This document shows, one piece after another, positions 52,001 to 61,013 of a stretch of 64,000 nt of DNA (within the stretch, counting starts at the first letter, position 1; the number at the start of each line of letters is the position of its first letter). Source of the DNA: Comamonas sp009360615 (GTDB taxonomy: Bacteria; Pseudomonadota; Gammaproteobacteria; Burkholderiales; Burkholderiaceae_C); NCBI RefSeq assembly GCF_035784015.1, contig NZ_JALKOW010000002.1. One strand, given 5' to 3'. The position numbers and the translations under genes were made by a program. The notes under the pieces are model-generated. The model was not told the origin of the DNA. It did not search any database and saw only the letters and a program-made list of their open reading frames with translations.

Positions 52001-53236
52001 TCAGGCCTTTGGCGCGAGGGCGTCTGGTTCCAGGGCTCGACTCACATGGGCCATGGCTTGCTGCAGGTCCTCAATCAGATCCTCGGGATTTTCCAGTCCG
52101 ACATGCAGGCGCACAACGGAATGTTTGCCCGACCAGGCGCTGTGTTCACGCAGACGCTCGGGGTCTGCGATCAGGGCCAGGCTTTCGTAGCCCCCCCAGG
52201 ATGCCCCAATGGCAAACCAGCGCAGGGCGTTGACAAAGGCGTCGGCTGCAGTGGCATCGACTCCATCGACAAAGGCGAATGAAACCAGCCCGTTGGCACC
52301 ACGGAAGTCGCGCTGCCACAGGGCGTGACCGGGGTCGCCGGGCAAGCCCGGGTAGAAGACGCGCTCCACCAGAGGTTGGGCCTGCAGCCACTGTGCAACT
52401 TCGGTGGCGTGGCGTTGATGCTGGGCAAGGCGCACGGGCAAGGTGCGAATGCCGCGCAGAGCCAGATACGCGTCGTCGGCACCGATGGTAAGGCCCAGGG
52501 CTTCATAGGCGGCCGCGATCTTCTCGGACAATGCCGTGCTGTCGGTCACGACCACACCTTGCATCACGTCGGAATGTCCGCCGATGTATTTGGTGGCCGC
52601 CTGGATGGAGAGATTGGCACCCAGGACCAAAGGCTGGTAGAGCCAGCCTGCCCCCCAGGTATTGTCCGTGGCCAGGGGCACGCCATGGGCTTTGGCGATG
52701 GCTGCCATGGCTGGCAGATCCAGCACCTCGTACAACAGGGAGCTGGGAGACTCCACGTAGATGAGCTTGGTATCGGGCCGGATCCGGGCTTCGAGGTCGT
52801 CCCTGGAGGGAGAGAAATACTCCAGCGTGATGCCCAGTCGTCGAAGCAGGGTGGCGTCAACGCGTCGTACGGGGGAGTACACACTGTCGGCCACCAAGGC
52901 GTGATCGCCGGGGGAGAGCAGGGCCACGAGCACCAGGCTGATGGCGGCCAGCCCCGAGGGCGTGAGGAAGGCGCGGTGGCCGCCTTCCAGGTCCAGCAGG
53001 GCGTCTTCGAGCGCACGGTGCGTGTCAAGACCGTGGCGGCCGTAGGAAGCGACCCGCTCGCCGGCTGCCCGTCGGTGGTGGTGGTCGGCGTAGGCCGCAG
53101 TGTCGGCAAAGCGAACGGTGCTGGTGCGCACCACCGGCACGTTCACCGGGCCTGAGCCGCCCAGCAGTCTGGGGCTGCCGGCGTGCAGCAGGCGTGTGGC
53201 GGCACCGGTCGCGGAGGCAGAGGTGGTGCTGCTCAT
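52001..53236 (-). CDS. Cys/Met-metabolism PLP enzyme (cystathionine beta-lyase/gamma-lyase type)
   Basis: 411 residues. Fold-type I PLP enzyme of the trans-sulfuration family: YGRHGLDTHRALEDALLDLEGG, LTPSGLAAISL, Asp191 (TDNTWGAG) and PLP Lys216 in SIQAATKYIGGHSD. These enzymes break or form C-S bonds in cystathionine, cystine, methionine or S-alkyl cysteines. Last gene of the minus-strand operon; its start overlaps the thiol dioxygenase stop by 4 bases. Direct coupling to a cysteine-dioxygenase-like enzyme suggests the thiol released by lysis, or the remaining cysteine, is oxidised next. Exact specificity cannot be read. Confidence 0.88.
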   Translation of the reverse strand: MSSTTSASATGAATRLLHAGSPRLLGGSGPVNVPVVRTSTVRFADTAAYADHHHRRAAGERVASYGRHGLDTHRALEDALLDLEGGHRAFLTPSGLAAISLVLVALLSPGDHALVADSVYSPVRRVDATLLRRLGITLEYFSPSRDDLEARIRPDTKLIYVESPSSLLYEVLDLPAMAAIAKAHGVPLATDNTWGAGWLYQPLVLGANLSIQAATKYIGGHSDVMQGVVVTDSTALSEKIAAAYEALGLTIGADDAYLALRGIRTLPVRLAQHQRHATEVAQWLQAQPLVERVFYPGLPGDPGHALWQRDFRGANGLVSFAFVDGVDATAADAFVNALRWFAIGASWGGYESLALIADPERLREHSAWSGKHSVVRLHVGLENPEDLIEDLQQAMAHVSRALEPDALAPKA

Positions 53237-53862
53237 GCCACGGCCTCGCTGGGCCGAAAGTAGGCCGCGTTGTAGTTCTTGACCTCTCCGCTCTCCGGGT
53301 CGATGGCCACACGGCCAGTCAGTGTCTCCAGCGGCTGACCGTAGAGGTGGAAGTGCAGCGTCGGTTCGTCGCCTACCACGGCGATGGCGTGGATATCATC
53401 GGGCAGGAAGGCGATAGATGCACCCGGCTGCACGGTGAATTCGCGTTCCAGACGGATCTCGGCACGCGCAGGGTTGCTGCGGTCGTCGATGCGCTGGTAA
53501 AGGCGGTTGATTTCCTGGCCCTCGACGGCCACGATCACGGCCCAGGTCGTGTGGTTGTGCGGTGCCGTGGTCTTGCCGGGGTTGATGGAGTTCAGGTACA
53601 GGGCCAGACCCGCGTCGCCGTCGGCGGGGTTGAGCCTGTACCGCGTGGAGGCACCTACGCCCTCGTTCTGGTCGGGAGGCGGAAAGTCTGCACGACCGAA
53701 CAGGGCCTTGTGGCCGGCCAGTTGCTCCAGCCGCGCGGTGATCGCGGACAGGGTTTTGCGGTCGGGAGCGCCGGCTTGAAGCAGACGGCGAACGTCGGCC
53801 AGGGCCGAGTCCACGGCCTGCCGACGCTGGTCGGAGATAGGGCTGGTGGAAGAAGTGGTCAT
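53233..53862 (-). CDS. cysteine-dioxygenase-family thiol dioxygenase
   Basis: 209 residues. Cupin fold with the three iron-ligand histidines in place: His102 and His104 in PHNHTTW and His158 in PDDIHAI. The overall pattern LYLNSINPGKTTAPHNHTTWAVIVAVEGQEINR is that of bacterial cysteine dioxygenase-like enzymes, which convert a thiol to a sulfinate using O2. Start set by an AGGAGC site at 53862. Co-translated with the PLP lyase downstream and 34 bases behind the ABC ATPase. Substrate could be cysteine, 3-mercaptopropionate or another thiol. Confidence 0.85.
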   Translation of the reverse strand: MTTSSTSPISDQRRQAVDSALADVRRLLQAGAPDRKTLSAITARLEQLAGHKALFGRADFPPPDQNEGVGASTRYRLNPADGDAGLALYLNSINPGKTTAPHNHTTWAVIVAVEGQEINRLYQRIDDRSNPARAEIRLEREFTVQPGASIAFLPDDIHAIAVVGDEPTLHFHLYGQPLETLTGRVAIDPESGEVKNYNAAYFRPSEAVA

Positions 53863-53896
53863 TGAGGGCTCCTGGTGAGGATGGTTGGCGCACGGG

Positions 53897-54769
53897 TCAG
53901 AGCGCGAAGCGCAGGCTGCTGAAGGCCCGCGGAGTGGGAGGGGGCAGCGGTCTGGCACGTGCTCCGTCGCCCAGCGATCGCTGAAGGAATTCGCGCGTGC
54001 GCTCGCTGAGCGGGTTGACGAAGATCTGGGTTGAGGGGCCGTGCTCGACGATACGGCCGGCCTCGGTGAAGTAGACCTGGTCGCTGACCTCCTCGGCAAA
54101 GCGCATTTCGTGGGTGACCAGCACGCAGGTCATGCCGTCCTTGACCAGCTCTCGGATCACGGTCAGTACCTCGCCCACGGTTTCGGGGTCCAGTGCCGAG
54201 GTCACTTCATCGAACAGGATGAGTTCGGGCCGCATGGCCAGGGCGCGTGCAATGGCCACGCGCTGCTGCTGGCCACCCGAGAGTTCGCCCGGATAGGCCT
54301 TTTCCTTGTGGTCAAGACGCACCTTCTGCAGCAGTGCACGTGCCTCGCGCTCGGCCGTTGCGCGATCGCGGCCGACCACGCGCGTGGGGGCAATCACCAG
54401 GTTCTCCAGCACCGAGAGATGGGGAAACAGGTTGTACTGCTGGAACACGAAACCCACGCGCTTGCGCAGTGCGATCAACTCTGCCTCGGTACGCAGCTGG
54501 TCCACGCGCGTTCCGGCCACGGCGATGCTGCCTTGCTGGGGGCGCAGCAGACCCGTGATGCATCGCAGGATGGTGGACTTGCCCGAACCCGAGGGGCCGA
54601 TGATGGTCACGGCCTCGCCTCGCCGCACCTGCACGTCGATACCGCGCAGCACATGGTTGTCAGCGAAGGACAGGTGCACGCCGCGCAGGTCGACCAGTGC
54701 GGGCGGCTCCACGGTGGTGGCGGCTTCGTTATGGGCGATCCGGGTGATGAAGGAGTCAGTGGCGTTCAT
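53897..54769 (-). CDS. polar amino-acid ABC transporter ATP-binding protein (GlnQ type)
   Basis: 290 residues. Walker A GPSGSGKS, Q-loop FQQYNLFPH, signature LSGGQQQR, Walker B LILFDEVTSALD and the switch THEM are all present. The GlnQ/HisP subfamily energises amino-acid importers. The N-terminal 25 and C-terminal 30 residues are extra, Pro/Arg-rich at the end. It overlaps the permease gene by 14 bases. Serves the two permeases and three binding proteins encoded upstream. Confidence 0.95.
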   Translation of the reverse strand: MNATDSFITRIAHNEAATTVEPPALVDLRGVHLSFADNHVLRGIDVQVRRGEAVTIIGPSGSGKSTILRCITGLLRPQQGSIAVAGTRVDQLRTEAELIALRKRVGFVFQQYNLFPHLSVLENLVIAPTRVVGRDRATAEREARALLQKVRLDHKEKAYPGELSGGQQQRVAIARALAMRPELILFDEVTSALDPETVGEVLTVIRELVKDGMTCVLVTHEMRFAEEVSDQVYFTEAGRIVEHGPSTQIFVNPLSERTREFLQRSLGDGARARPLPPPTPRAFSSLRFAL

Positions 54770-55568
54770 GGCGGCGCTCCAGGTTGCGCGTGGCGCGGGC
54801 TATCGGATAGCAGTAGGCAAAAAACAGGGCCAGCAGCGTGAAGTACACGAGGATGGTGAAGTCGGTGCGTGCCACGGTGTTGCTGGCAATCTGGGCAGTG
54901 TCGACCACGTCGTGCACGCCCACCAGGGAAGCCAGAGAGGTGCTCATGGTGATACTGGCATAGAGATTCATCCAGGGGGGCAGCATGCGACGCACGCACT
55001 GGGGCAGAACAATGACGCGGAAGATCTCGCTGCGGCGAAAGGCCAGGGACTGGGCCGCCTCCCACTGGGCGCTGGGAATGGACTGGATGGCTCCCCTGAA
55101 GATCTCGGCCACGTTGGCGCTGGTGGGCAGTGCCAGCCCCAGTACGACTTTGATCCAGTCGGGGAAGGGAAAGGTCCAGTTCACCAGTTTCACTTCAAAG
55201 GGGAACACGTAGGTGGTGAAGTAGATCAGCACCAGGATGGGCGCGTTGCGGAACAGCTGCACATACCAGCGCACGGCGGTGCGCAGTGGCGGCGCGGTTG
55301 ATAGCGACAGCGCGCCCAGCACCAGGCCGACCAAGGTGCCCAGGGCGACGGCCAGCACGCTGATCTCGATGTTGACCCAGAGGCCGCGCAGCAGTGCGGG
55401 CAGCCAGTTCCAGAGGTGGATGAATGCCGTTGGCGTGCTGCTGCTGGCAGCCCAGTGAAGAACGAGGGTCAGCAGGGCGGCGGCCGCGATCAGCCATGGG
55501 CTGCGCAGTGCGCGGCCCATGGTGCGATGCAGGGGGGCCGCAGGGCGGGAAAGGGCTTCACTGGCCAT
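54756..55568 (-). CDS. amino-acid ABC transporter permease (HisM/GlnP type)
   Basis: 270 residues. Five or so transmembrane helices, with the His/Glu/Gln-type permease motifs RWYVQLFRNAPILVLIYF and the EAA loop AQWEAAQSLAFRRSEIFRVIVLPQ near residues 170-192. Forms the inner-membrane channel with the other permease. It overlaps that gene by 11 bases and the ATPase gene by 14. Confidence 0.93.
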   Translation of the reverse strand: MASEALSRPAAPLHRTMGRALRSPWLIAAAALLTLVLHWAASSSTPTAFIHLWNWLPALLRGLWVNIEISVLAVALGTLVGLVLGALSLSTAPPLRTAVRWYVQLFRNAPILVLIYFTTYVFPFEVKLVNWTFPFPDWIKVVLGLALPTSANVAEIFRGAIQSIPSAQWEAAQSLAFRRSEIFRVIVLPQCVRRMLPPWMNLYASITMSTSLASLVGVHDVVDTAQIASNTVARTDFTILVYFTLLALFFAYCYPIARATRNLERRHERH

Positions 55569-56307
55569 AGCCGGGCATCCTCCAATGGTGTTCCAGCCAG
55601 CGGCCCGTCAGGCTGACCAGCCAGGTCAGCAGGCCGAACCACAGCAGGATGAGCAGCAGCAGCTCCAGCACATTGTCGCGCTGGGACCAGATCATGATGG
55701 ACTCGTAAGTCATGTCGCCCACAGCGATCGCCGAAGCCACGGCGGTCATCTTCACCAGATCCACGAGGTTGTTGACCAGGGAGGGCAGGGCGAAGCGCAG
55801 GGCAAGCGGCAACTGGACACGCGCCAACAGTTGGCGCCGTGAAAAGCCCAGGGAACGCGCGGCCTCCAGTGTGGTGGCCGGGACAGCCTCGATGCCGGCG
55901 CGCAGGGCCTCGGCATGGAATACGCCCTTGTGCAGCGAGACCACGATCACCACCCAGACGAAGGGGGTCAGCGGGTTGTTGCCGGCCCCCCATTCGCGCA
56001 GCTGCTGGGTGATGAGCATGTTGAGCACCAGGAAGGCGCAATACAGTTGGACCAGGGTGGGGGTGTTGCGCGTGATTTCGACGAAGGCGCGTGCGCAGCG
56101 CTCCAGCCAGGGACGACCCGAGGTCAGACCCGCCGCCAGGGCGACCCCGGCCGCCAGGCTGCCGGGAATGGTCAGCAGCGCCAGCTGCAGGGTCACGAAC
56201 ATGCCGCGCATCAAGGCCTGTCGCTCCCCGGTGTCCAGCACAAAGGCGTAGTTGAGGCCCAAGGGGCGGAGGAACTCGACGGCCTGGGCCAGCCATCCGG
56301 TGCTCAT
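55558..56307 (-). CDS. amino-acid ABC transporter permease (HisQ/GlnP type)
   Basis: 249 residues. Membrane protein with FVEITRNTPTLVQLYCAFLVL and the EAA loop ATTLEAARSLGFSRRQLLARVQLPLALRFALPSLVN around 145-180, the diagnostic ATPase contact of this family. Second half of the heterodimeric channel. Its start overlaps the aminotransferase stop (ATGA). The order aminotransferase-permease-permease-ATPase makes this an uptake system for the operon's substrate. Confidence 0.93.
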   Translation of the reverse strand: MSTGWLAQAVEFLRPLGLNYAFVLDTGERQALMRGMFVTLQLALLTIPGSLAAGVALAAGLTSGRPWLERCARAFVEITRNTPTLVQLYCAFLVLNMLITQQLREWGAGNNPLTPFVWVVIVVSLHKGVFHAEALRAGIEAVPATTLEAARSLGFSRRQLLARVQLPLALRFALPSLVNNLVDLVKMTAVASAIAVGDMTYESIMIWSQRDNVLELLLLILLWFGLLTWLVSLTGRWLEHHWRMPGYGQ

Positions 56308-57569
56308 GTGCTTGTCTCCAAGGCGTACACGGACGCGGCTGGCTCGTCCGCAGGGCGCAGTGCAGCCACGGCGCGGGCGATGCGCTGCACCGCATCGGCC
56401 AGCACGGTGTCGCTGGCGGCGGTTGAGATGCGGAAGTAGGGTGAGAGCCCGTAGGCCCCGCCGTCCACGGCGGCCACGCCTTCAGCCTCGAGCAGCCATT
56501 CGGTAAGCTCGGTGTCCGAGGTGATGGGTGTACCGTCGGGTCGCAGGCGGCCCAGCACGCCGGCACAGTTCACAAAAGCGAAGAACGAACCTTCGATGGA
56601 CTGCAAGGCCAGGCCGGGCACGGCGCTCAGGCCGGTGACCACGGCTGCTGCGCGCCGTGCATACGCGTGGCGAGCCGCGCTGACAAAGGACTGATCGGGT
56701 GATTCCAGCGCCGCCGTGAGGGCGGCCTGGCCGACGGAATTGGGGCCCGACGAGGCCTGGGACTGGATGATCACCATGGCCTGAATGAGTGCGCTGGGGC
56801 CGGCGCCCCAGCCGATGCGCCAGCCGGTCATGGCATAGGTCTTGGACGCGCCGTTGACCAACAGAGTGCGTTCCCTGAAGTCGGGGGCCACATGCAGCCA
56901 GTGCTCGGGCGCTTCCGCGGTAAACCAGATGTGCTCGTACAGCTCGTCCAGCAGCACCAGCACCTGAGGGTGGCGGCGCAGCACGGCGGCCAGGCCTGCA
57001 AGTTCGTCCGCGCTATAGACGGCGCCCGTGGGGTTGCCCGGTGTATTGAGCACCAGCCAGCGGGTGCGCGGCGTGAGTGCGGCCTCCAGCGCTGCGGGTG
57101 TGAGCTTGAAGCCTGTCTCGATGCCGCAGGGCACAAGCACAGGCGTGCCGTCGTTGACCAGGACCATGTCGGGAAACGAGGGCCAGTAGGGCGCGGGGAT
57201 GATGACCTCGTCGCCGGTGTTGAGCGTGGCGGCCAGGGCGTTGTAGATCACCTGCTTGCCGCCGTTGCTCACGATGAGCTGGGTCGCAGGGTAGTCCAGG
57301 GCATTCTCGCGTCGGTATTTGGTGCTGATGGCCTGGCGCAGGGCGGTTGTGCCGGGCGTGGGTGTGTACTTGGTCTCGCCGCGCGCCAGAGCCGCGATGG
57401 CTGCATGCTTGATGGCGTCGGGCGTGTCGAAGTCGGGCTCGCCCGTCGTCAGCGAGATCACGTCGCGGCCCTGGGCAGCCAGGGCCGCGGCGCGCGCGCT
57501 GGCTGCGGCATTCGGCGACAGCCTGACGCGGCGCACACGCTCGGAAAGCGGGAAGTCGGAATCGTTCAT
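56304..57569 (-). CDS. class I/II aminotransferase (aspartate-aminotransferase family)
   Basis: 421 residues. Complete fold-type I set: LTTGEPDFDTP, TPTPGTTALRQAI, PAPYWPSFPDM, NTPGNPTGAVYS, PLP Lys243 in NGASKTYAMTGW and the Arg of GWRIGWG. Uses a 2-oxo acid as amino acceptor. Here it would interconvert the amino and keto forms of the operon's substrate, the keto form also being the product of the two adjacent hydroxyacid dehydrogenases. Overlaps both neighbours by 4 bases. Confidence 0.92.
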   Translation of the reverse strand: MNDSDFPLSERVRRVRLSPNAAASARAAALAAQGRDVISLTTGEPDFDTPDAIKHAAIAALARGETKYTPTPGTTALRQAISTKYRRENALDYPATQLIVSNGGKQVIYNALAATLNTGDEVIIPAPYWPSFPDMVLVNDGTPVLVPCGIETGFKLTPAALEAALTPRTRWLVLNTPGNPTGAVYSADELAGLAAVLRRHPQVLVLLDELYEHIWFTAEAPEHWLHVAPDFRERTLLVNGASKTYAMTGWRIGWGAGPSALIQAMVIIQSQASSGPNSVGQAALTAALESPDQSFVSAARHAYARRAAAVVTGLSAVPGLALQSIEGSFFAFVNCAGVLGRLRPDGTPITSDTELTEWLLEAEGVAAVDGGAYGLSPYFRISTAASDTVLADAVQRIARAVAALRPADEPAASVYALETST

Positions 57570-59041
57570 GAAAGGCTTTCGTCAGCAGCGCCTGCGGGGA
57601 GCGCAGGTGCAGAAAGGAGAGGGGAGGCCGTGTGGGACAGAACCTTGCCCGGGTTGAGCAGGCCCAATGGGTCGAAAGCGGCCTTGAGGCGGCGCATCAG
57701 CTCCAGCTCGACAGCGCTCTTGTAGCGCGGCAGCAAATCGCGTTTGCTCTGGCCCACCCCGTGTTCGGCACTGATGGAGCCGCCGTGGGCATGCACGCTG
57801 TCGTGCACGATGCGGTGGATGGCGTCCTCCTGCGCAAACAGCGTGGCCACTGGGCCGTCAGGGGCGTGGGAGACGTTGTAGTGCAGGTTGCCATCGCCCA
57901 GATGGCCAAAGGTCACAGGCCGTACTCCCGGGAACTGCGCCTGCAGTGCTGCAGCCGCGGCCTCCAGGAAGTCGGGGATGCGTGAGATGGGCACGGAGAC
58001 GTCGTGCTTGATGTTGCCGCCGTCGCGTTTCTGCGCCAGACCCAGGGCTTCATCGCGCAGCCGCCACATGGACTGGCTTTGCTGCAGGCTCTCGGCGATT
58101 GCCGCGTCATGCACCAGTCCGTCCTCGAAGGCCTGCCCGACCACGGCCTCGAAACGCTGGCGCGCATGGTCATCGCCTTCGTTATCCGACAGCTCGATCA
58201 GAGCGTACCAGGGCGTGCCCGGGGCCAGTGGCAGCGGCTGCTGTGGCACATGGCGCGCTATCAGGCCCACTGCCGTGTCCGACAGCAGCTCGAAGGCCGT
58301 GAGACTGGCGCCGAAACCTGCGCGTGCGGCAGACAGGAAGGCCACGGCGTTGCGGATGCAGCCAAAGGCGAGAAGGGCCGTTTGCTGTGTCTGGGGCAGA
58401 GGGTGGAGCTTGAGTGTGGCCGCCGTGATGATGCCCAGCGTGCCTTCGCTGCCCACATAGAGGTCGCGCAGCGCGTACCCCGTGTTGTCCTTGCGCAGGC
58501 CGCGCAGGCCATTCCAGATATCGCCTTCGGCGGTGACGACTTCCAGGCCCAGCACCAGCTCGCGCATGTTGCCGTAGCGCAGAACCTGGGTTCCACCGGC
58601 ATTGGTCGACAGGTTGCCACCGATGGTGCAGCTGCCTTGCGAACCTAGGCTCAACGGGAACAGTCGGCCTGCCTCGCGTGCCGCCTGCTGCACCTGGGCC
58701 AGCAGGGCTCCGGCCTCCACGGTCAGGGTGTCGTTGTCGGTGTCGATGGCGCGCACGCGGGTGAGGCGGGCCAGCGACAGCACCACGGCCTGGCCGCTGT
58801 CATCGGGCGTGGCTCCGCCCATGAGACCGGTATTGCCCCCCTGGGGCACGATGGGTGTGAGGTGGGCGCGGCACAGACGCACGACCTCGGCCACCTGGGC
58901 CGTGTCGGCCGGCCGCACCACGGCCAGGGCGCGGCCCTTTAGGCGGCCATGCTGGTCCGTCAGGTAGCCTGCGGCCTCGGTGCCGATCAGCACCTGGTCG
59001 GAGCCCAGGGCTGCCCGCAGTTGCTCGATAAGGGTCGTCAT
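57566..59041 (-). CDS. FAD-linked D-2-hydroxyacid (D-lactate-type) dehydrogenase
   Basis: 491 residues. FAD-binding PCMH domain (PQGGNTGLMGGATP, LGSQGSCTIGGNLSTNAGG, GYALRDLYVGSEGTLGIITAAT) and the C-terminal FAD-oxidase domain with FGHLGDGNLHYNVSHA and GSISAEHGVG, where His ligands hold metal and substrate. Members oxidise D-lactate, D-2-hydroxyglutarate or related D-2-hydroxy acids. Start and stop overlap the neighbours by 4 bases. With the Ldh2-type enzyme next to it, both stereoisomers of a 2-hydroxy acid could be oxidised. Confidence 0.9.
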   Translation of the reverse strand: MTTLIEQLRAALGSDQVLIGTEAAGYLTDQHGRLKGRALAVVRPADTAQVAEVVRLCRAHLTPIVPQGGNTGLMGGATPDDSGQAVVLSLARLTRVRAIDTDNDTLTVEAGALLAQVQQAAREAGRLFPLSLGSQGSCTIGGNLSTNAGGTQVLRYGNMRELVLGLEVVTAEGDIWNGLRGLRKDNTGYALRDLYVGSEGTLGIITAATLKLHPLPQTQQTALLAFGCIRNAVAFLSAARAGFGASLTAFELLSDTAVGLIARHVPQQPLPLAPGTPWYALIELSDNEGDDHARQRFEAVVGQAFEDGLVHDAAIAESLQQSQSMWRLRDEALGLAQKRDGGNIKHDVSVPISRIPDFLEAAAAALQAQFPGVRPVTFGHLGDGNLHYNVSHAPDGPVATLFAQEDAIHRIVHDSVHAHGGSISAEHGVGQSKRDLLPRYKSAVELELMRRLKAAFDPLGLLNPGKVLSHTASPLLSAPALPAGAADESLS

Positions 59042-60171
59042 GCGGTCATCTCTTCCAAGGTCGGTGGCGCGGTCTGCAGCAGGTCCTCCACGCCGGCTGC
59101 GGCCGCCAGGCCGCGGATCTGTTGCAGCAGGGCCGCCGGCAGCGGGATGCCGCGCCGCATGCGTTCGGCCTGCTGGCGCGCTTCGGGATTACCGGGCACC
59201 AGCACGGGACGTGAGGGGTCGGCCGGCCTTGTGGTGTGGAGCACGTCGAGGATGGCGTCCAGTTCCTGGGCAAAGGCTCCGGGCTCGCCAAAAAAGGAGG
59301 GGTCGATGGCGATGAAGCTGTGGCCCACATTGGCCGGGGCACCGGGGCCGTGGCGGCGGTGCAGGGGCGCAAAGGCACCGCCGTTCAAGGTGCCGCCCAG
59401 CACTTGGGCGAGCAGGGAGAGGCCGTAGCCCTTGTGGCTGCCGCCGGTCTCGCTGCCGCCCAGCGGGGTGAGGCCTCCGTCGGGGGCGTCGAACACCTGG
59501 GTGCGTGCGGACTGTGGCGCGGTCACCGGTTCTCCCCGGCCATCCACGACCCAGCCTGCCGGGATCGTCTCGCCGCGCAAGGCCTTGACCTTGACGCGGT
59601 TGGCTGCGGCCGTGGTGGTGGCGATGTCCAGTACAAAGGCCGCGTTGTGCGAACCAGCAGGAACGGGGGCCGCAAAGGCGATGGGGTTCGTTCCCAGCAC
59701 GGGTTCGGCCGCGCGTGTGGGCACCAGCAGCACGCCCTGTGCCGAGCTGGTGACCATGCCGATCAGCCCCTGGCGCTGGGCGATGCGCGCATAGACGCCG
59801 GCTGCGCCGAAATGGTGGGAATTGCGCACGCCCACCAAGGCGATGCCTACTTTGCGGGCCTTGTCAACGGCCTGCTGCATGGCCTGGGCCGAGACCGCAT
59901 GACCCAGACCGGCGCCGCCGTCGAGCAGGGCTGTGGCCGGGCCGTCGCGCAGCAACTGGGGCTGTGCGGACAGTCTCAGGCGGCCGCTGGTGCGTAGCGT
60001 GTCGTACTGGGGCAGCATGGACACGCCGTGAGACTCCACGCCGAGCAAGTCGGTCTCGACCATGAGAGCGGCCGTGGTGCGAGCCGTGGCATCCGTCATT
60101 CCCCATGCGTGCAGGATGGCCTCGGTCTGATGGCGAAGGCTGTCGGCAGTGAAACGGGTTTCCTCGGACAT
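59038..60171 (-). CDS. Ldh2-family malate/L-lactate/sulfolactate dehydrogenase
   Basis: 377 residues from the ATG at 60171. Ldh2-family hallmarks are GVESHGVSMLPQY (catalytic His region), VGVRNSHHFGAAGVYA, GTNPIAFAAP, DIATTTAAANRV and SHKGYGLSLL. The family is NAD(P)-dependent and includes malate dehydrogenases and the (R)-sulfolactate dehydrogenase ComC, which fits the sulfur context. It begins 8 bases after the third binding-protein gene and overlaps the FAD-linked dehydrogenase gene by 4 bases. Substrate not determinable from sequence. Confidence 0.88.
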   Translation of the reverse strand: MSEETRFTADSLRHQTEAILHAWGMTDATARTTAALMVETDLLGVESHGVSMLPQYDTLRTSGRLRLSAQPQLLRDGPATALLDGGAGLGHAVSAQAMQQAVDKARKVGIALVGVRNSHHFGAAGVYARIAQRQGLIGMVTSSAQGVLLVPTRAAEPVLGTNPIAFAAPVPAGSHNAAFVLDIATTTAAANRVKVKALRGETIPAGWVVDGRGEPVTAPQSARTQVFDAPDGGLTPLGGSETGGSHKGYGLSLLAQVLGGTLNGGAFAPLHRRHGPGAPANVGHSFIAIDPSFFGEPGAFAQELDAILDVLHTTRPADPSRPVLVPGNPEARQQAERMRRGIPLPAALLQQIRGLAAAAGVEDLLQTAPPTLEEMTA

Positions 60172-60179
60172 GGCCACTC

Positions 60180-61013
60180 TCAGGGTTTGCGGTACTTGGC
60201 CTGCAGCTGGTGCAGAAGTGGCGTGGGGGTCATGCCGTGGCGTTGCTCCACGGTGATCAGCCAGCCGGTGCCGTGCCATTCCTGCACCACCTTGTCAATG
60301 GCGGCCAGGGTGTCGGTCTCACCCTTGCGCAGCCAGATCACGGAGGGCGAAGGGATGAGGTCGCTGGGCGATACGATGGCGTAGTCCTTCCAGTCGGGGT
60401 TGCCGGAAACCAGCTCGCGCAGCGTGGGACTTACATGCACGGCTGCCACGCAGTTGCCGCCCCTGAGGGCCAGCAGGGATTCGGGCTGGCCTCGGAAGGC
60501 CTTGATCTGAGCGCCATGCTTTTCGGTCAGGGGCCTGGTGAAGTTGCTACCCTGGGACAGGCACACGGGCTTGCCGCGCAGGTCCTCCCATTGGGCGATG
60601 CCGCTGCCTTTCTTGGCAATGGCCGCGCCGCCCACCTCTTCGAAAGGTGTGGGTACAAAACTCAGGATCTCGCTTCGCTCCTGGGTCCATTGCATGTTGG
60701 CGATGAGGATGTCGACCTTGCCCTGCTGCAGGAACTGCACGCGGTTGGACGGCTGGACCTGAACAGTCTCCACGGCCACGCCAAGGCCCTTGGCCACGCC
60801 TTCCGCCAGTTCCACGTTGTAGCCCACGTGTTTCTGTGTGGAGGGATCGATGCTGCCGAAGGGGGGACCGGAGAGCATCACGCCCACCACCAGCTTGCCG
60901 CGTTGCTTGACCTTGTCCAGTGTGGCATCGGCCTGGACGGGCAGCGCGATGGCCAGCGTGCAGAGGGCGGCGGCCGCAACCAGGCTGAGGTGCAGGAAGC
61001 GTTGACGGATCAT
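60180..61013 (-). CDS. family-3 periplasmic solute-binding protein, paralogue 3
   Basis: 277 residues. Signal peptide ending PVQADA (about residue 27), then ATLDKVKQRGKLVVGVMLSGPPFGSIDPSTQKHVGYNVELAEGVAKGLG, IANMQWTQERSEILSFVPTPF and GKPVCLSQGSNFTRPL. Binds an amino acid or related acid for the HisMPQ-like importer. Its ATG overlaps the preceding paralogue's stop (ATGA). Clearly homologous to the other two binding proteins of the operon. Two Cys (CLSQGS, GGNCVAAVH) are shared by the three. Confidence 0.9.
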   Translation of the reverse strand: MIRQRFLHLSLVAAAALCTLAIALPVQADATLDKVKQRGKLVVGVMLSGPPFGSIDPSTQKHVGYNVELAEGVAKGLGVAVETVQVQPSNRVQFLQQGKVDILIANMQWTQERSEILSFVPTPFEEVGGAAIAKKGSGIAQWEDLRGKPVCLSQGSNFTRPLTEKHGAQIKAFRGQPESLLALRGGNCVAAVHVSPTLRELVSGNPDWKDYAIVSPSDLIPSPSVIWLRKGETDTLAAIDKVVQEWHGTGWLITVEQRHGMTPTPLLHQLQAKYRKP

